Of a stretch of DNA of 33,541 bases, positions 25,842 through 33,441 are shown one piece after another; position 1 is the first letter of the stretch; every line of letters starts with the position of its first letter. This DNA is from AC-51 sp036265325 (GTDB lineage Bacteria > Actinomycetota > UBA4738 > HRBIN12). The notes beneath the pieces were generated by a model. That model saw only the letters and a list, made by a program, of their open reading frames with translations, had not been told where the DNA came from and made no database searches. The DNA lies in assembly GCA_036265325.1 (NCBI GenBank), contig DATAPH010000097.1, forward strand, positions 1 to 33,541, given 5' to 3'. A program made the translations under genes and the position numbers.

Positions 25842-27952
25842 AGGATCCGGTCGCGCCGGTCGCGCACGAGGTCTATCACCAGGCCGACCACGAACAGCAG
25901 CCCGACGACGCCGAGCGTGAGCGGCACCCAGCTGTCCACCCTGGTCGATGTCGCGGTGATCGCGGTGCCAAGGAGCGCCGCGGACGCGACCAGTCCGATC
26001 GCCAACCGTCGGCCGGCGCGCCGCACGGTTCGTTCGAGCGAGGCCGCACGGAAGTTGACCTCGAGCTTCTGCCCGGGGCGCGCGCCGATCAGCCGTTCGA
26101 CGGCCTCGATCACGCGGCTGGCGCGGATCCGCAGCCGCTGCACCTGGTAGAAGATCGTCTTCGGATCGAACTTCGCGCCCATCCCTGTCATGACGCTGCG
26201 CATCAGGAACTTGCCGGCGACGTCGAAGGGGTCGACCGTCGGGTCGAGCTGTGAAGCGGCGAGCTGCATCTGCGCGAGCGCCTTGGCGGTGAGCGTGAGC
26301 GAGGCCGGCAGGGGCACGCCGTAGCGCAGCGAGATCTCGGTCATCTCCTGCAGCACCGGCCCCAGCTGGATGTCCTGGATCGAGGCGCCCTGGTACTTCG
26401 CGACGAGTGTGCCGATCTCTTCTTGGAAGGCCTCGACGTCGAGGTCGCTGCGGTCGATCGCGCCGGCCATCATCAGCGTCACGTCGGTGAGGAAACCGAC
26501 GTCGTCCTGCCAGAACGCCATCAGCAGCAACATCATCGACTCGCGAAGCTCCGAGCCGACCTCGCCGGCCATCCCGAGGTCGAGGAAGTACAGCTTGTTC
26601 TCCTCGGGCTGCCACATCAGGTTGCCGGGGTGCGGGTCGGCATGGAAGAAGCCGTCGACCATGACCTGCTTGTAGAAGGACTCGAGCAGCTGCTTCGCCG
26701 CTTCGGTCCGGACCGGTCCCTCTGGGGCGATCGTGATCGGGCCGCCGCCCACGTCGCCCATCACGAGCTGCCGTCCGGTCGAGTACTCCGTGAAGATCGA
26801 CGGCACGGCCAGCCGGTCGAACGGCGTGATCACCTCGCGCATCCGTTCGACGTTGCGCGCCTCGTTCCGGAAGTCGAGCTCGCGGTGCAGCGACGTCGAC
26901 AGATGCTCGAACACAGCCTTGAGGTCGATCACCTGCTTGAGTCCCGGGCGGTCGCCGGCCTTGTCTGCGAACACCTCGAGCAACGCGAGGTCCTGCTCGA
27001 TCAGCTCACGCGCGTCGGGCCGCTGCACCTTGATCACCGCCTTGGCGCCGTTGGCCATCACCGCGCGATGGACCTGCGCGATCGTGCCGGCGGCGAGCGG
27101 CTCGGACTCGACGTGGTCGAACACGTCCTCCCACGGCACGCCGAGCTCCTGCTCCATCACCTGGACGACCTGTTCCTCCGACAACGGCGGCACGTGGTCC
27201 TGGAGCTGCGCGAGCTCGGTGATGAACTCGGGCGGGAGCAGGTCTGGGCGCGTCGAGAGGATCTGCCCCAGCTTGCAGAACGTCGGGCCGAGCTCCTCGA
27301 GCGCTTCGCGCAAGCGCTTGGCGGTCCGCTCGCGGCCGACGGTGCCTTCTTCGTCGGGCCTGCCGAAGAGCTCGCGCAGGCCGTGCTTGGCGAAGACGGT
27401 CGCGATCTTCGAGCCGCGCGCGATCAGGTGCGGCTGGGTCTCGGGCGGCGTCGCGCCGGCGCGCAGCACGGTGCCGCCGGGCGCGGCCGGCATCGCGCTC
27501 GTCACGCCGTCGGTCGTGTTGACGATGATCACCGTGCACCGGGCGTTGTGGCTGATCCGGTTCGGCACGTTGCCGAGCAGGAATTCCTTGCGCCCGGCCA
27601 TCCCGGCGTTCCCGACCACCAGGACGTCGATCGCCGCGTCGTCGGCGGCTCCGACGATCGCCATCGCGGGGTCCTCGTCGACCACGACGTGCGCTCGGCC
27701 GCGGCCGCCGGCGAGGCGCTCGGCCTCGGCCTGCAGCGCCTCGGCCGCCGCGCCGGCGCGCGTGCGCTCGGCCGCGCCGAACTCGGTGTCCGAAGGATTG
27801 GTCGGGATGATGACCTGCACCAGATGCAGCTCAGCGCCGAAGCGCTCGGCGAAGTCCGTGGCCCACCCGACGGCGCGCGACGCCGTCTGGGAGAGATCGG
27901 TGCCGACCATGACCCGCTGGATGGGTCCCGCGATGCCGGGCTGTGCACTCAC
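25838..27952 (-). CDS. UspA - UbiB/ABC1 atypical kinase fusion with two C-terminal TM helices
   Basis: A 704-residue fusion. Residues about 10-146 are a UspA domain with strand-1 VMVGTDLSQTASRA and the nucleotide loop G114-NAG117-9x-G127-N. Residues about 175-620 are an ABC1/UbiB/COQ8-type atypical kinase: KxGQ motif FCKLGQ (225-230), Ala-rich loop PLAAGTIAQVHRA, Lys308 in AVIKVQRP, ELDFRNEARN, the catalytic loop FHADPHPGNLMW and metal-binding Asp458 in FLDLGM. Two TM helices (about 648-667 and 675-694) close the protein, as in UbiB/ADCK proteins. UbiB-type ATPases act at the membrane in quinone or lipid-intermediate handling. A stress-type nucleotide sensor fused in front is unusual. GTG 27952 follows a CATGAT box at 6 bases. 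Confidence 0.93.
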   Translation of the reverse strand: MSAQPGIAGPIQRVMVGTDLSQTASRAVGWATDFAERFGAELHLVQVIIPTNPSDTEFGAAERTRAGAAAEALQAEAERLAGGRGRAHVVVDEDPAMAIVGAADDAAIDVLVVGNAGMAGRKEFLLGNVPNRISHNARCTVIIVNTTDGVTSAMPAAPGGTVLRAGATPPETQPHLIARGSKIATVFAKHGLRELFGRPDEEGTVGRERTAKRLREALEELGPTFCKLGQILSTRPDLLPPEFITELAQLQDHVPPLSEEQVVQVMEQELGVPWEDVFDHVESEPLAAGTIAQVHRAVMANGAKAVIKVQRPDARELIEQDLALLEVFADKAGDRPGLKQVIDLKAVFEHLSTSLHRELDFRNEARNVERMREVITPFDRLAVPSIFTEYSTGRQLVMGDVGGGPITIAPEGPVRTEAAKQLLESFYKQVMVDGFFHADPHPGNLMWQPEENKLYFLDLGMAGEVGSELRESMMLLLMAFWQDDVGFLTDVTLMMAGAIDRSDLDVEAFQEEIGTLVAKYQGASIQDIQLGPVLQEMTEISLRYGVPLPASLTLTAKALAQMQLAASQLDPTVDPFDVAGKFLMRSVMTGMGAKFDPKTIFYQVQRLRIRASRVIEAVERLIGARPGQKLEVNFRAASLERTVRRAGRRLAIGLVASAALLGTAITATSTRVDSWVPLTLGVVGLLFVVGLVIDLVRDRRDRIL

Positions 27953-28050
27953 GCGCGCATCATGGCAGCGCCGAACGCTTCCCGGAAGGGAGCCTGCGTG
28001 AGCAGCGGATGTGGTGGCCGCACCCTCCCGGCCGGCCGAAGGCTCTCCGG

Positions 28051-28056
28051 TATCCT
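28051..28056 (+). promoter_or_regulatory. Probable -10 box of the tRNA-Thr gene
   Basis: TATCCT lies 9 bases upstream of the mature tRNA 5' end, so transcription would start a few bases before the acceptor stem. Confidence 0.45.
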
Positions 28057-28065
28057 GACGGCTCC

Positions 28066-28137
28066 GCCGGAGTAGCTCAGGGGTAGAGCAACCGCCTCGT
28101 AAGTGGTAGGTCGGGGGTTCGAATCCCCCCTCCGGCT
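28066..28137 (+). tRNA. tRNA-Thr (anticodon CGT)
   Basis: A full cloverleaf: acceptor GCCGGAG (28066-28072) with CTCCGGC (28130-28136); D stem GCTC/GAGC (28075-28078 with 28086-28089); anticodon stem ACCGC/GTGGT (28091-28095 with 28103-28107, one G-T pair) around the loop CTCGTAA, with anticodon CGT at 28098-28100; variable loop AGGTC; T stem GGGGG/CCCCC around TTCGAAT. The discriminator is T (28137) and CCA is not encoded. It reads ACG codons, which are common in this GC-rich DNA. Confidence 0.97.
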
Positions 28138-28209
28138 CTCCGCCCGGAGTCGAGCATCGGAGGTCGTGCGGTTGCCGGTATCGAGCCCAACTTGCGAGAA
28201 TCCCGCCCG

Positions 28210-28863
28210 ATGAAGGCGACCCATCGAGCCCTCGCCGTCGCGGCCGGCGCCGTCGCGCTCGTCGCTGGCTCGGGGAGCGCCGCGTTCGCCCAGACCCACA
28301 TCGTCCCGACGATCACGCCGGTCCGAACCGACGGCGGGTGGATCTACTGGCTCGCGTTCCTGAGCCTCGGCCTCGGCCTGCTGCTTCTGATCATCCTTAT
28401 CGCCGCCTACATGCGGTTCGCCCCGCGCTTCTCCAAGGACGAGGATCAGGCGAGGGTCGTGCGCGCCGACCGGGTGGTCCCGGGTCGCGACGCGCCGAGG
28501 CGTCTCGTCGACGTGACGCAGGCCGTGCCCGTGGTGGCCCAGCCGCCGGCAGTGGTCGCATCTGCGCCCGCTGCCGCAGCTCCTGCCGCTGCCGCCCCGG
28601 CCGCAGCCGCTCCGGCAGCGCCGCCGGCCGCCGCCCCCGCCGAAGCGCCCGCCACCGAGACGCCTGCCGCCGCGGCACCCGCCCCGACTGCTCCGGCCGC
28701 CGCTCCAGCGCCGCCCGCCGAGCGGCCCGAGGTCTCCTTGGACCAAGAGGTGTACGAGCAGACGCTGAAGGAGCTGCTGGACAGCGGCACCGACCGGCGG
28801 ATCGCGGAGGGCAAGGCCAAGCGCACCGCGATGATCGCGGCGCGCAAGAAGGCCGAAGGCTAG
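28210..28863 (+). CDS. Membrane-anchored hypothetical protein with Ala/Pro-rich tail
   Basis: A 217-residue protein. It has a probable signal peptide (residues 1-27, ending SAAFAQ), a short loop, a strong TM helix (about 46-68, WIYWLAFLSLGLGLLLLIIL), a basic segment, an Ala/Pro-rich stretch of about 70 residues (about 112-175), and a charged helical C terminus (LDQEVYEQTLKELLDSG then AEGKAKRTAMIAARKK). The end resembles the acidic-then-basic tails of membrane scaffolding proteins, but I cannot name a family. ATG 28210 is chosen because the signal peptide starts there; TTG 28192 is possible. It ends 10 bases before the zincin gene. Confidence 0.75.
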   Translation: MKATHRALAVAAGAVALVAGSGSAAFAQTHIVPTITPVRTDGGWIYWLAFLSLGLGLLLLIILIAAYMRFAPRFSKDEDQARVVRADRVVPGRDAPRRLVDVTQAVPVVAQPPAVVASAPAAAAPAAAAPAAAAPAAPPAAAPAEAPATETPAAAAPAPTAPAAAPAPPAERPEVSLDQEVYEQTLKELLDSGTDRRIAEGKAKRTAMIAARKKAEG

Positions 28864-28873
28864 GCGCCGCACG

Positions 28874-29959
28874 GTGGCCCCCGACCCGGCCGTCGAGCTC
28901 GACTGGTCGCTCGGTTCCTATGCCGCACGGCTCGCGGACTGGGACGCCGCGGTCCGCACCGCGCGATCGGTCTCCGGCTCCGGACCGAAGGTCTCGCACG
29001 CCGAGCGCGCGGTGATGCGCGAGCAGCTCAGCGAACAGGTGGAGCGCGCGGAATCGCTCGTTGCGGAGTGCACGGGCATCACCGTCGGCGGGTTCCGGTC
29101 GCGCGCCTGGGTGATGGGCCGCGGCGACTGGACACGGCAGAACCTCAAGGGGTTGCAGCGCGCGATCGAGCCGCTTGCACGCCGGATCGCCGAACGGCGC
29201 CCGGCCGCGCAAACGGACAAGCGCACCGTCGCGCGCAAGGCGCTCGGTGTGCAGATCGGCGGACTCCTTGGCTACGTCTCTCGCCGTGTCCTCGGCCAGG
29301 TCGACATGTTCCTGCCGCCCGATGACGACGGGCTGATCTATTTCGTCGGCCCGAACCTTGTCGAGGTCGAGCGAACGTTCTCGCTCGCGGCCGCCGACTT
29401 TCGGCTGTGGGTCGCGATCCACGAGGTCACCCACCGCGTCCAGTTCTCGGGGGCGCCGTGGCTCCGCGCCGAGCTCATGCGGATGGTCGACGCGTATCTG
29501 CAGAGCGTCCAGCTCGACACCAAGGAGCTGATGGAACAGCTCGGACGCGCCGTCGAAGAGCTTCGCCCGGGCGCCGGCGCGCCCGGCGGCATCCTGCGCC
29601 TGCTCACGCCTGAACAACGCGAACTGTTCCACCGGACACAAGCCGTGATGTCGCTGCTCGAGGGGCACGCGTCCTACGTGATGAACGCGGTGGCCAAGGA
29701 CGTGGTCGAGGACCTTCCGCGGCTGCAAGCCGCGCTCGCTCGACGCCGTTCGGTGGGCGGATTCGAGAAGCGTGTGCAGCGCGCGATCGGCTTCGACCAG
29801 AAGGTCGCGCAGTACGACGCCGGCGAGCGCTTCGTCGCGTTGGTCGTCGAGCGGATCGGGATGCCGGGTTTCAACCTGGTGTGGTCCGAGCCGGGCAACA
29901 TGCCGCGGCCGGGCGAGATCGAAGAGCCCGACCGTTGGATCGCCCGCGTCGTGGGCTGA
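28874..29959 (+). CDS. Zinc-dependent metalloprotease of the DUF2342 / F420-associated family
   Basis: A 361-residue zincin-like protein found mainly in actinobacteria, often beside tilS and hpt and sometimes labelled as associated with coenzyme F420 biosynthesis. Seen: the HExxH motif His183-Glu184-x-x-His187 (AIHEVTHRVQF) and a downstream EGHAS (Glu263, His265) that can supply the third zinc ligand; the N-terminal half contains GDWTRQNLKG and LGYVSRRVLGQVDMFLP. No signal peptide or TM helix, so it is probably cytoplasmic. Its substrate is unknown. The GTG start has no clear ribosome binding site but marks the conserved N terminus. tilS starts 3 bases after the stop, so they form an operon. 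Confidence 0.92.
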   Translation: MAPDPAVELDWSLGSYAARLADWDAAVRTARSVSGSGPKVSHAERAVMREQLSEQVERAESLVAECTGITVGGFRSRAWVMGRGDWTRQNLKGLQRAIEPLARRIAERRPAAQTDKRTVARKALGVQIGGLLGYVSRRVLGQVDMFLPPDDDGLIYFVGPNLVEVERTFSLAAADFRLWVAIHEVTHRVQFSGAPWLRAELMRMVDAYLQSVQLDTKELMEQLGRAVEELRPGAGAPGGILRLLTPEQRELFHRTQAVMSLLEGHASYVMNAVAKDVVEDLPRLQAALARRRSVGGFEKRVQRAIGFDQKVAQYDAGERFVALVVERIGMPGFNLVWSEPGNMPRPGEIEEPDRWIARVVG

Positions 29960-29962
29960 ACG

Positions 29963-30991
29963 ATGCCGCGCCGGCCGCCGGCGGTCGCCCGAGTCCTGAC
30001 GCAAGCAACCGCAACGATGCGCGCGCATCAGATGGTCGCGCCCGGCGAACTTGTGTTAGTCGCGGTGTCCGGCGGTCCCGACAGCGTGTGCCTGCTGCAC
30101 ACGTTGCTCGACCTTCGCCGGCTGTTCCGGATCCGGCTCGAGGTCTTTCACTTCGATCACCGCCTCCGCGAGGACAGCGCCGCCGATGCGGCGTACGTGC
30201 GCCGCCTCGCCGAACGACTGAACCTGACACTTCACGTTCGGACCGCCGACGGATCGCCGGCGAAAGGCGAGTCGGTCGAGGCGTGGGCGACCAGCCAGCG
30301 GGGGAACGCGGCCAACGACGTTCGCCGCGAGATCGGTGCCGAGTGCACCGCAGAAGGACACACCCTCGACGATCAAGCGGAGACCGTCCTTCTCAACCTC
30401 GTCCGGGGCACCGGGATCGAGGGGCTCTCGGGGATCGAGCCCGGAGGGCCGCGTCAGCGGTTCATCCAGCCGCTGCTTGGGGTTGCGCGCGACGAGGTCG
30501 AGGCGTTCTGCAGCGCGTTGCATCTGCGGCCGCGCCGAGATCCGATGAACGAGGATCGCCGGTATCTGCGCGCCGCCGTCCGCCACGATGTGCTGCCGAT
30601 CCTCGAGCGCGCGACCGGTCGCGGCGTGGTCGCGCCGATCGCGCGCACCGCCGATACGATCAGGCGTGACCGCGACGAGCTTTGGCAGCGAACGTTCCAG
30701 CTCTACAAGGAGCTCGTCGACGAGCGGGACGACGAGGTCCGCTTCGAGGCCGCCGGACTGGCCGCCCTCTCGGAGCCCGTGGCGGCTCGGCTGATCAGGT
30801 TCGCCGCCTATCAGGTGTTGAGCATCGACGCGCCGGCTCCGTGGACCAAGGCGGGCATCGACGCCGTGCTCGACCTCGCCCGCGGCCGGCCCGGCCGGCG
30901 GCGCGATCTCCCCGACGGACGCGTCGCGAGGCGCGACCGGACGCACGTCGTGGTCACGCGACCCGAACACGGCGACCAACACCCCGAGTAG
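29963..30991 (+). CDS. tilS: tRNA(Ile) lysidine synthetase, short form
   Basis: A 342-residue PP-loop ATPase that converts C34 of the CAT-anticodon tRNA-Ile to lysidine, so that it reads ATA. The ATP pyrophosphatase motif SGGPDS is at residues 36-41, followed by EVFHFDHRLREDS and GHTLDDQAETVLLNLVRG, all diagnostic. The C-terminal region (about 240-335) is short and degenerate compared with E. coli TilS (about 430 residues), as is common in actinobacteria. It lies between the zincin and hpt, the usual order. An essential gene in nearly all bacteria. Confidence 0.95.
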   Translation: MPRRPPAVARVLTQATATMRAHQMVAPGELVLVAVSGGPDSVCLLHTLLDLRRLFRIRLEVFHFDHRLREDSAADAAYVRRLAERLNLTLHVRTADGSPAKGESVEAWATSQRGNAANDVRREIGAECTAEGHTLDDQAETVLLNLVRGTGIEGLSGIEPGGPRQRFIQPLLGVARDEVEAFCSALHLRPRRDPMNEDRRYLRAAVRHDVLPILERATGRGVVAPIARTADTIRRDRDELWQRTFQLYKELVDERDDEVRFEAAGLAALSEPVAARLIRFAAYQVLSIDAPAPWTKAGIDAVLDLARGRPGRRRDLPDGRVARRDRTHVVVTRPEHGDQHPE

Positions 30992-31005
30992 ACTCGCGCC
31001 CTCCG

Positions 31006-31554
31006 ATGGAAGCCTTCACCGACGACATCGAAAAGGTCCTGATCCCCGAGGCCGAGATCCAGGCCAAGCTCGCCGAGATGGGCGAGAAGATCACCGCCGA
31101 TTACCGAGACCGAAGCTTGTTGCTCGTCGGCGTCCTGAAAGGCGCCTTCGTCGTCATGGCCGACCTCGCGCGCCACATCGACCTGCCGTTGCAGTTCGAC
31201 TTCATGGCGGTGTCGTCCTACGGCGCGGCGACGAAGACGTCGGGCGTCGTGCGGATCCTCAAGGACCTCGATCACGATCTCCGCGATCGCGATGTGCTGG
31301 TCGTCGAGGACATCGTGGACTCCGGGCTGACGCTCAAGTACCTCTTGAAGAACCTCGCCGGGCGGAAGCCCGCGACGCTCGAGGTCGCCGCCCTGCTCCG
31401 CAAGGAAGGCATCCAGCAGGTCCCCCTCGACGTCCGCTACGTTGGCTTCGACATCCCGAACGAGTTCGTCGTGGGCTACGGGCTCGATTACGCGGAGAAG
31501 TATCGGAACCTGCCGTTCATCGGGATGCTGAAGCCGTCCGCCTACGCGAGCTGA
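31006..31554 (+). CDS. hpt: Hypoxanthine phosphoribosyltransferase
   Basis: A 182-residue purine salvage enzyme (hypoxanthine or guanine plus PRPP to IMP or GMP). The PRPP-binding motif is VVEDIVDSGLTL with Glu101-Asp102. The flexible-loop segment SSYG and the base-binding C-terminal part (FDIPNEFVVGYGLDYAEKYRNLPFI) are intact. The ATG begins 14 bases after tilS. A TAGACT box over the tilS stop could give extra transcription. In many actinobacteria ftsH follows hpt; here a small lipoprotein-like gene does. Confidence 0.96.
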   Translation: MEAFTDDIEKVLIPEAEIQAKLAEMGEKITADYRDRSLLLVGVLKGAFVVMADLARHIDLPLQFDFMAVSSYGAATKTSGVVRILKDLDHDLRDRDVLVVEDIVDSGLTLKYLLKNLAGRKPATLEVAALLRKEGIQQVPLDVRYVGFDIPNEFVVGYGLDYAEKYRNLPFIGMLKPSAYAS

Positions 31555-31592
31555 GCGGGAACCCGCCGCCCGTCCACGAGCGTCTCAATCCC

Positions 31593-31961
31593 ATGCGCCG
31601 CGTCGCGCTCCTGCTGGTGTTGTTGACCGTCTGTGTTGGGTGTGCGTCGCGCGCGGGATCGCCGACCGGAGGGATCGAAGGCCGCGTCACGATCGGACCG
31701 ATGTGTCCGGTGCAACAAGCAGGCCTGCCGTGTCCGCCGGGAACGTGGACCGGCACGGTGCGCGCTACCTCTTCCGACGGCGCGGTGCAGGACACCGCGA
31801 CCGCGGCCGACGGATCGTACCGCCTTGCGCTTGCGCCCGGGACCTACACCGTGGCGCCCGTCGTCGCAGGAAGCGGCCCACCGATGGCGAAGCCCGCGAC
31901 GGTGACCGTCGGCACGACGATGCAGCAGCTCGACCTGCAGCTTGACTCCGGCATCCGCTGA
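31593..31961 (+). CDS. Small probable lipoprotein with a carboxypeptidase-regulatory-like beta domain
   Basis: A 122-residue exported protein. A hydrophobic signal (MRRVALLLVLLTV) ends in CVGC, an imperfect lipobox whose Cys18 could be lipidated. The rest resembles a carboxypeptidase-regulatory/Ig-like fold: IEGRVTIGPMCPV, the turn DGSYRLALAPGTYTV typical of that fold, and a terminal strand VTVGTTMQQLDLQL. Cys residues in PMCPVQQAGLPCPPG may form a disulfide. Function unknown. It sits between hpt and folE, where ftsH is often found, and has no clear promoter of its own. Confidence 0.75.
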   Translation: MRRVALLLVLLTVCVGCASRAGSPTGGIEGRVTIGPMCPVQQAGLPCPPGTWTGTVRATSSDGAVQDTATAADGSYRLALAPGTYTVAPVVAGSGPPMAKPATVTVGTTMQQLDLQLDSGIR

Positions 31962-31986
31962 CGACCGACAAGTCTGCGGCTCGCGG

Positions 31987-31992
31987 TAGCAT
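31987..31992 (+). promoter_or_regulatory. Probable -10 box of folE (leaderless)
   Basis: TAGCAT ends 7 bases before GTG 32000; there is no Shine-Dalgarno sequence. Confidence 0.5.
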
Positions 31993-31999
31993 CGCGCCC

Positions 32000-32575
32000 G
32001 TGAACGACCGGTTCGACGCCGCCGCGATCGAAGAGGGGGTCCGCATGATCCTGCGTGGGATCGGCGAGGACCCCGAGCGCGGTGGCCTCCGCGAGACGCC
32101 TGCCCGGGTCGCCAGGATGTACGAGGAGATCTTCGGTGGCATCGACGTCGACGCCTCGCAGATCGTGACCGTCGTCGAGGGCGCCGACTTCGACGAGATG
32201 ATCATGGTGCGCGACATCCCGCTTTACTCGATGTGCGAGCACCACCTGATCCCGTTCAACGGCAAGGCGCACGTCGCGTACATCCCGAACAAGTCGCAGC
32301 AGATCACGGGGTTGTCCAAGATCGCCCGCGTGGTCGACACGCTGGCGAAGAAGCCGCAGGTACAAGAGCGGCTGACCACCGAGATCGCCGAATCGATCGA
32401 GCAGGCCCTGAGCCCGCGTGGCGTCTTCGTCGTCATCGAGGCCGAGCACCTCTGTATGACGATGCGGGGGATCAAGAAGCCGGGTGCGGTCACGGTGACG
32501 TCGGCCGTGCGGGGCCTGTTCCGCAACGACGCCCGCACCCGCCAAGAGGCGATGCAGCACATCGGCATGCGCTGA
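32000..32575 (+). CDS. folE: GTP cyclohydrolase I
   Basis: A 191-residue enzyme that converts GTP to 7,8-dihydroneopterin triphosphate, the first step of folate synthesis; active as a homodecamer in the cytosol. The zinc ligands are Cys79 and His82 (SMCEHHLIPF) and Cys152 (HLCMTMRG). The segments GGLRETPARVARMY, YIPNKSQQITGLSKIARVVD and GVFVVIEAEHLCM are diagnostic. GTG 32000 follows TAGCAT at 7 bases. folP follows 56 bases downstream with its own -10 box. Confidence 0.97.
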   Translation: MNDRFDAAAIEEGVRMILRGIGEDPERGGLRETPARVARMYEEIFGGIDVDASQIVTVVEGADFDEMIMVRDIPLYSMCEHHLIPFNGKAHVAYIPNKSQQITGLSKIARVVDTLAKKPQVQERLTTEIAESIEQALSPRGVFVVIEAEHLCMTMRGIKKPGAVTVTSAVRGLFRNDARTRQEAMQHIGMR

Positions 32576-32619
32576 TCCTGCCGGTTCTGGTCCGTTCGGC
32601 CGCAACGGCGTCTCCTCAC

Positions 32620-32625
32620 TACGAT
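32620..32625 (+). promoter_or_regulatory. Probable -10 box of folP (leaderless)
   Basis: TACGAT ends 6 bases before GTG 32632, again with no ribosome binding site. Confidence 0.45.
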
Positions 32626-32631
32626 GGCATC

Positions 32632-33441
32632 GTGAGCGGACGGATCTGGCGGTGCGGCGACCACGCGTTCGACCTCGACGCCCGCACGCTCGTCGTGGGC
32701 ATCGTGAACGTCACGCCAGACTCCTTCAGCGACGGCGGCATGTTCGACGATGCCGAGGCCGCGGTGGCCCACGGCATCCAACTCGCGGACGAGGGCGCCG
32801 ATATCGTCGACATCGGTGGCGAGTCGACGCGTCCGGGCGCCGAACCGGTCACCGAGGAAGAGGAGCGACGCCGGGTCCTGCCGGTCATCGAGGGCCTGAA
32901 CGTGGCGCGGCCGGACCTCCCGATCAGCATCGACACCCGGCACGCCGCCATCGCGACCGATGCCCTGGCCGCAGGCGCGTCGGTCGTCAACGACGTCTCC
33001 GGCGGTGCCGACGAGGAGATGCTGCCGGTCGTCGCGAATGCGAACGCGGGCCTCGTTCTGATGCACATGCGTGGCGAGCCCCCCACGATGCAGGAGGCGC
33101 CCCTCTACGAAGACGTGGTCGGCGAGGTCCACGAGTACCTCCGGGAACGCGTCGAGGCGGCGATCTTCGCGGGCGTGGGCGCCGACCGGTTGTGCGTCGA
33201 TCCCGGCATCGGCTTCGGCAAGACGGTCGAGCACAACCTGCAGTTGCTCCGCTCGATCGATGCGCTGCGCGACCTCGACGCCGCGGTCATGGTCGGAGCC
33301 TCACGCAAGCGGTTCGAGGGTTCGCTCGCCGCCGCGATCCTCGCGGCGGCGAGCGGCGCCGACATCGTGCGGGTGCACGACGTGTTGTCAACGGTTCGCG
33401 CGCTCCGCGTCGCGGACGCGATCACCCGAGGCTCCGCGTGA
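32632..33441 (+). CDS. folP: Dihydropteroate synthase with a shortened loop
   Basis: A 269-residue TIM-barrel enzyme that joins p-aminobenzoate to dihydropterin pyrophosphate; the sulfonamide target. Seen: VVGIVNVTPDSFSDGG, ADIVDIGGESTRPGAEPV, SIDTRHAAIATDAL, VVNDVSGG, DPGIGFGKTVEHNLQLL, the catalytic SRK in VGASRKRF and the phosphate-binding IVRVHDV. Between SRKRF and the following helix (EGSLAAAILAAASGA) the usual linker of about 15 residues (IGxLLG...ERL in E. coli) is missing, so the SRK loop is short. The reading frame is clean. GTG 32632 follows TACGAT at 6 bases. Its TGA overlaps the next GTG. Confidence 0.93.
   Translation: MSGRIWRCGDHAFDLDARTLVVGIVNVTPDSFSDGGMFDDAEAAVAHGIQLADEGADIVDIGGESTRPGAEPVTEEEERRRVLPVIEGLNVARPDLPISIDTRHAAIATDALAAGASVVNDVSGGADEEMLPVVANANAGLVLMHMRGEPPTMQEAPLYEDVVGEVHEYLRERVEAAIFAGVGADRLCVDPGIGFGKTVEHNLQLLRSIDALRDLDAAVMVGASRKRFEGSLAAAILAAASGADIVRVHDVLSTVRALRVADAITRGSA

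Noticed and set aside
26423..28075. 550-codon open frame on the plus strand opposite the UspA-UbiB gene
   Set aside because: It mirrors a well-supported gene, has no recognisable domain, and has the Arg/His/Asp/Glu-rich composition of antisense frames in GC-rich DNA.
28192..28209. TTG 28192 as start of the Ala/Pro membrane protein
   Set aside because: The ATG at 28210 begins a normal signal peptide; the six extra codons are charged and lack a ribosome binding site.
28397..30028. 543-codon minus-strand frame over the zincin and the Ala/Pro protein
   Set aside because: Antisense shadow without domains; the plus-strand genes have clear motifs and operon spacing.
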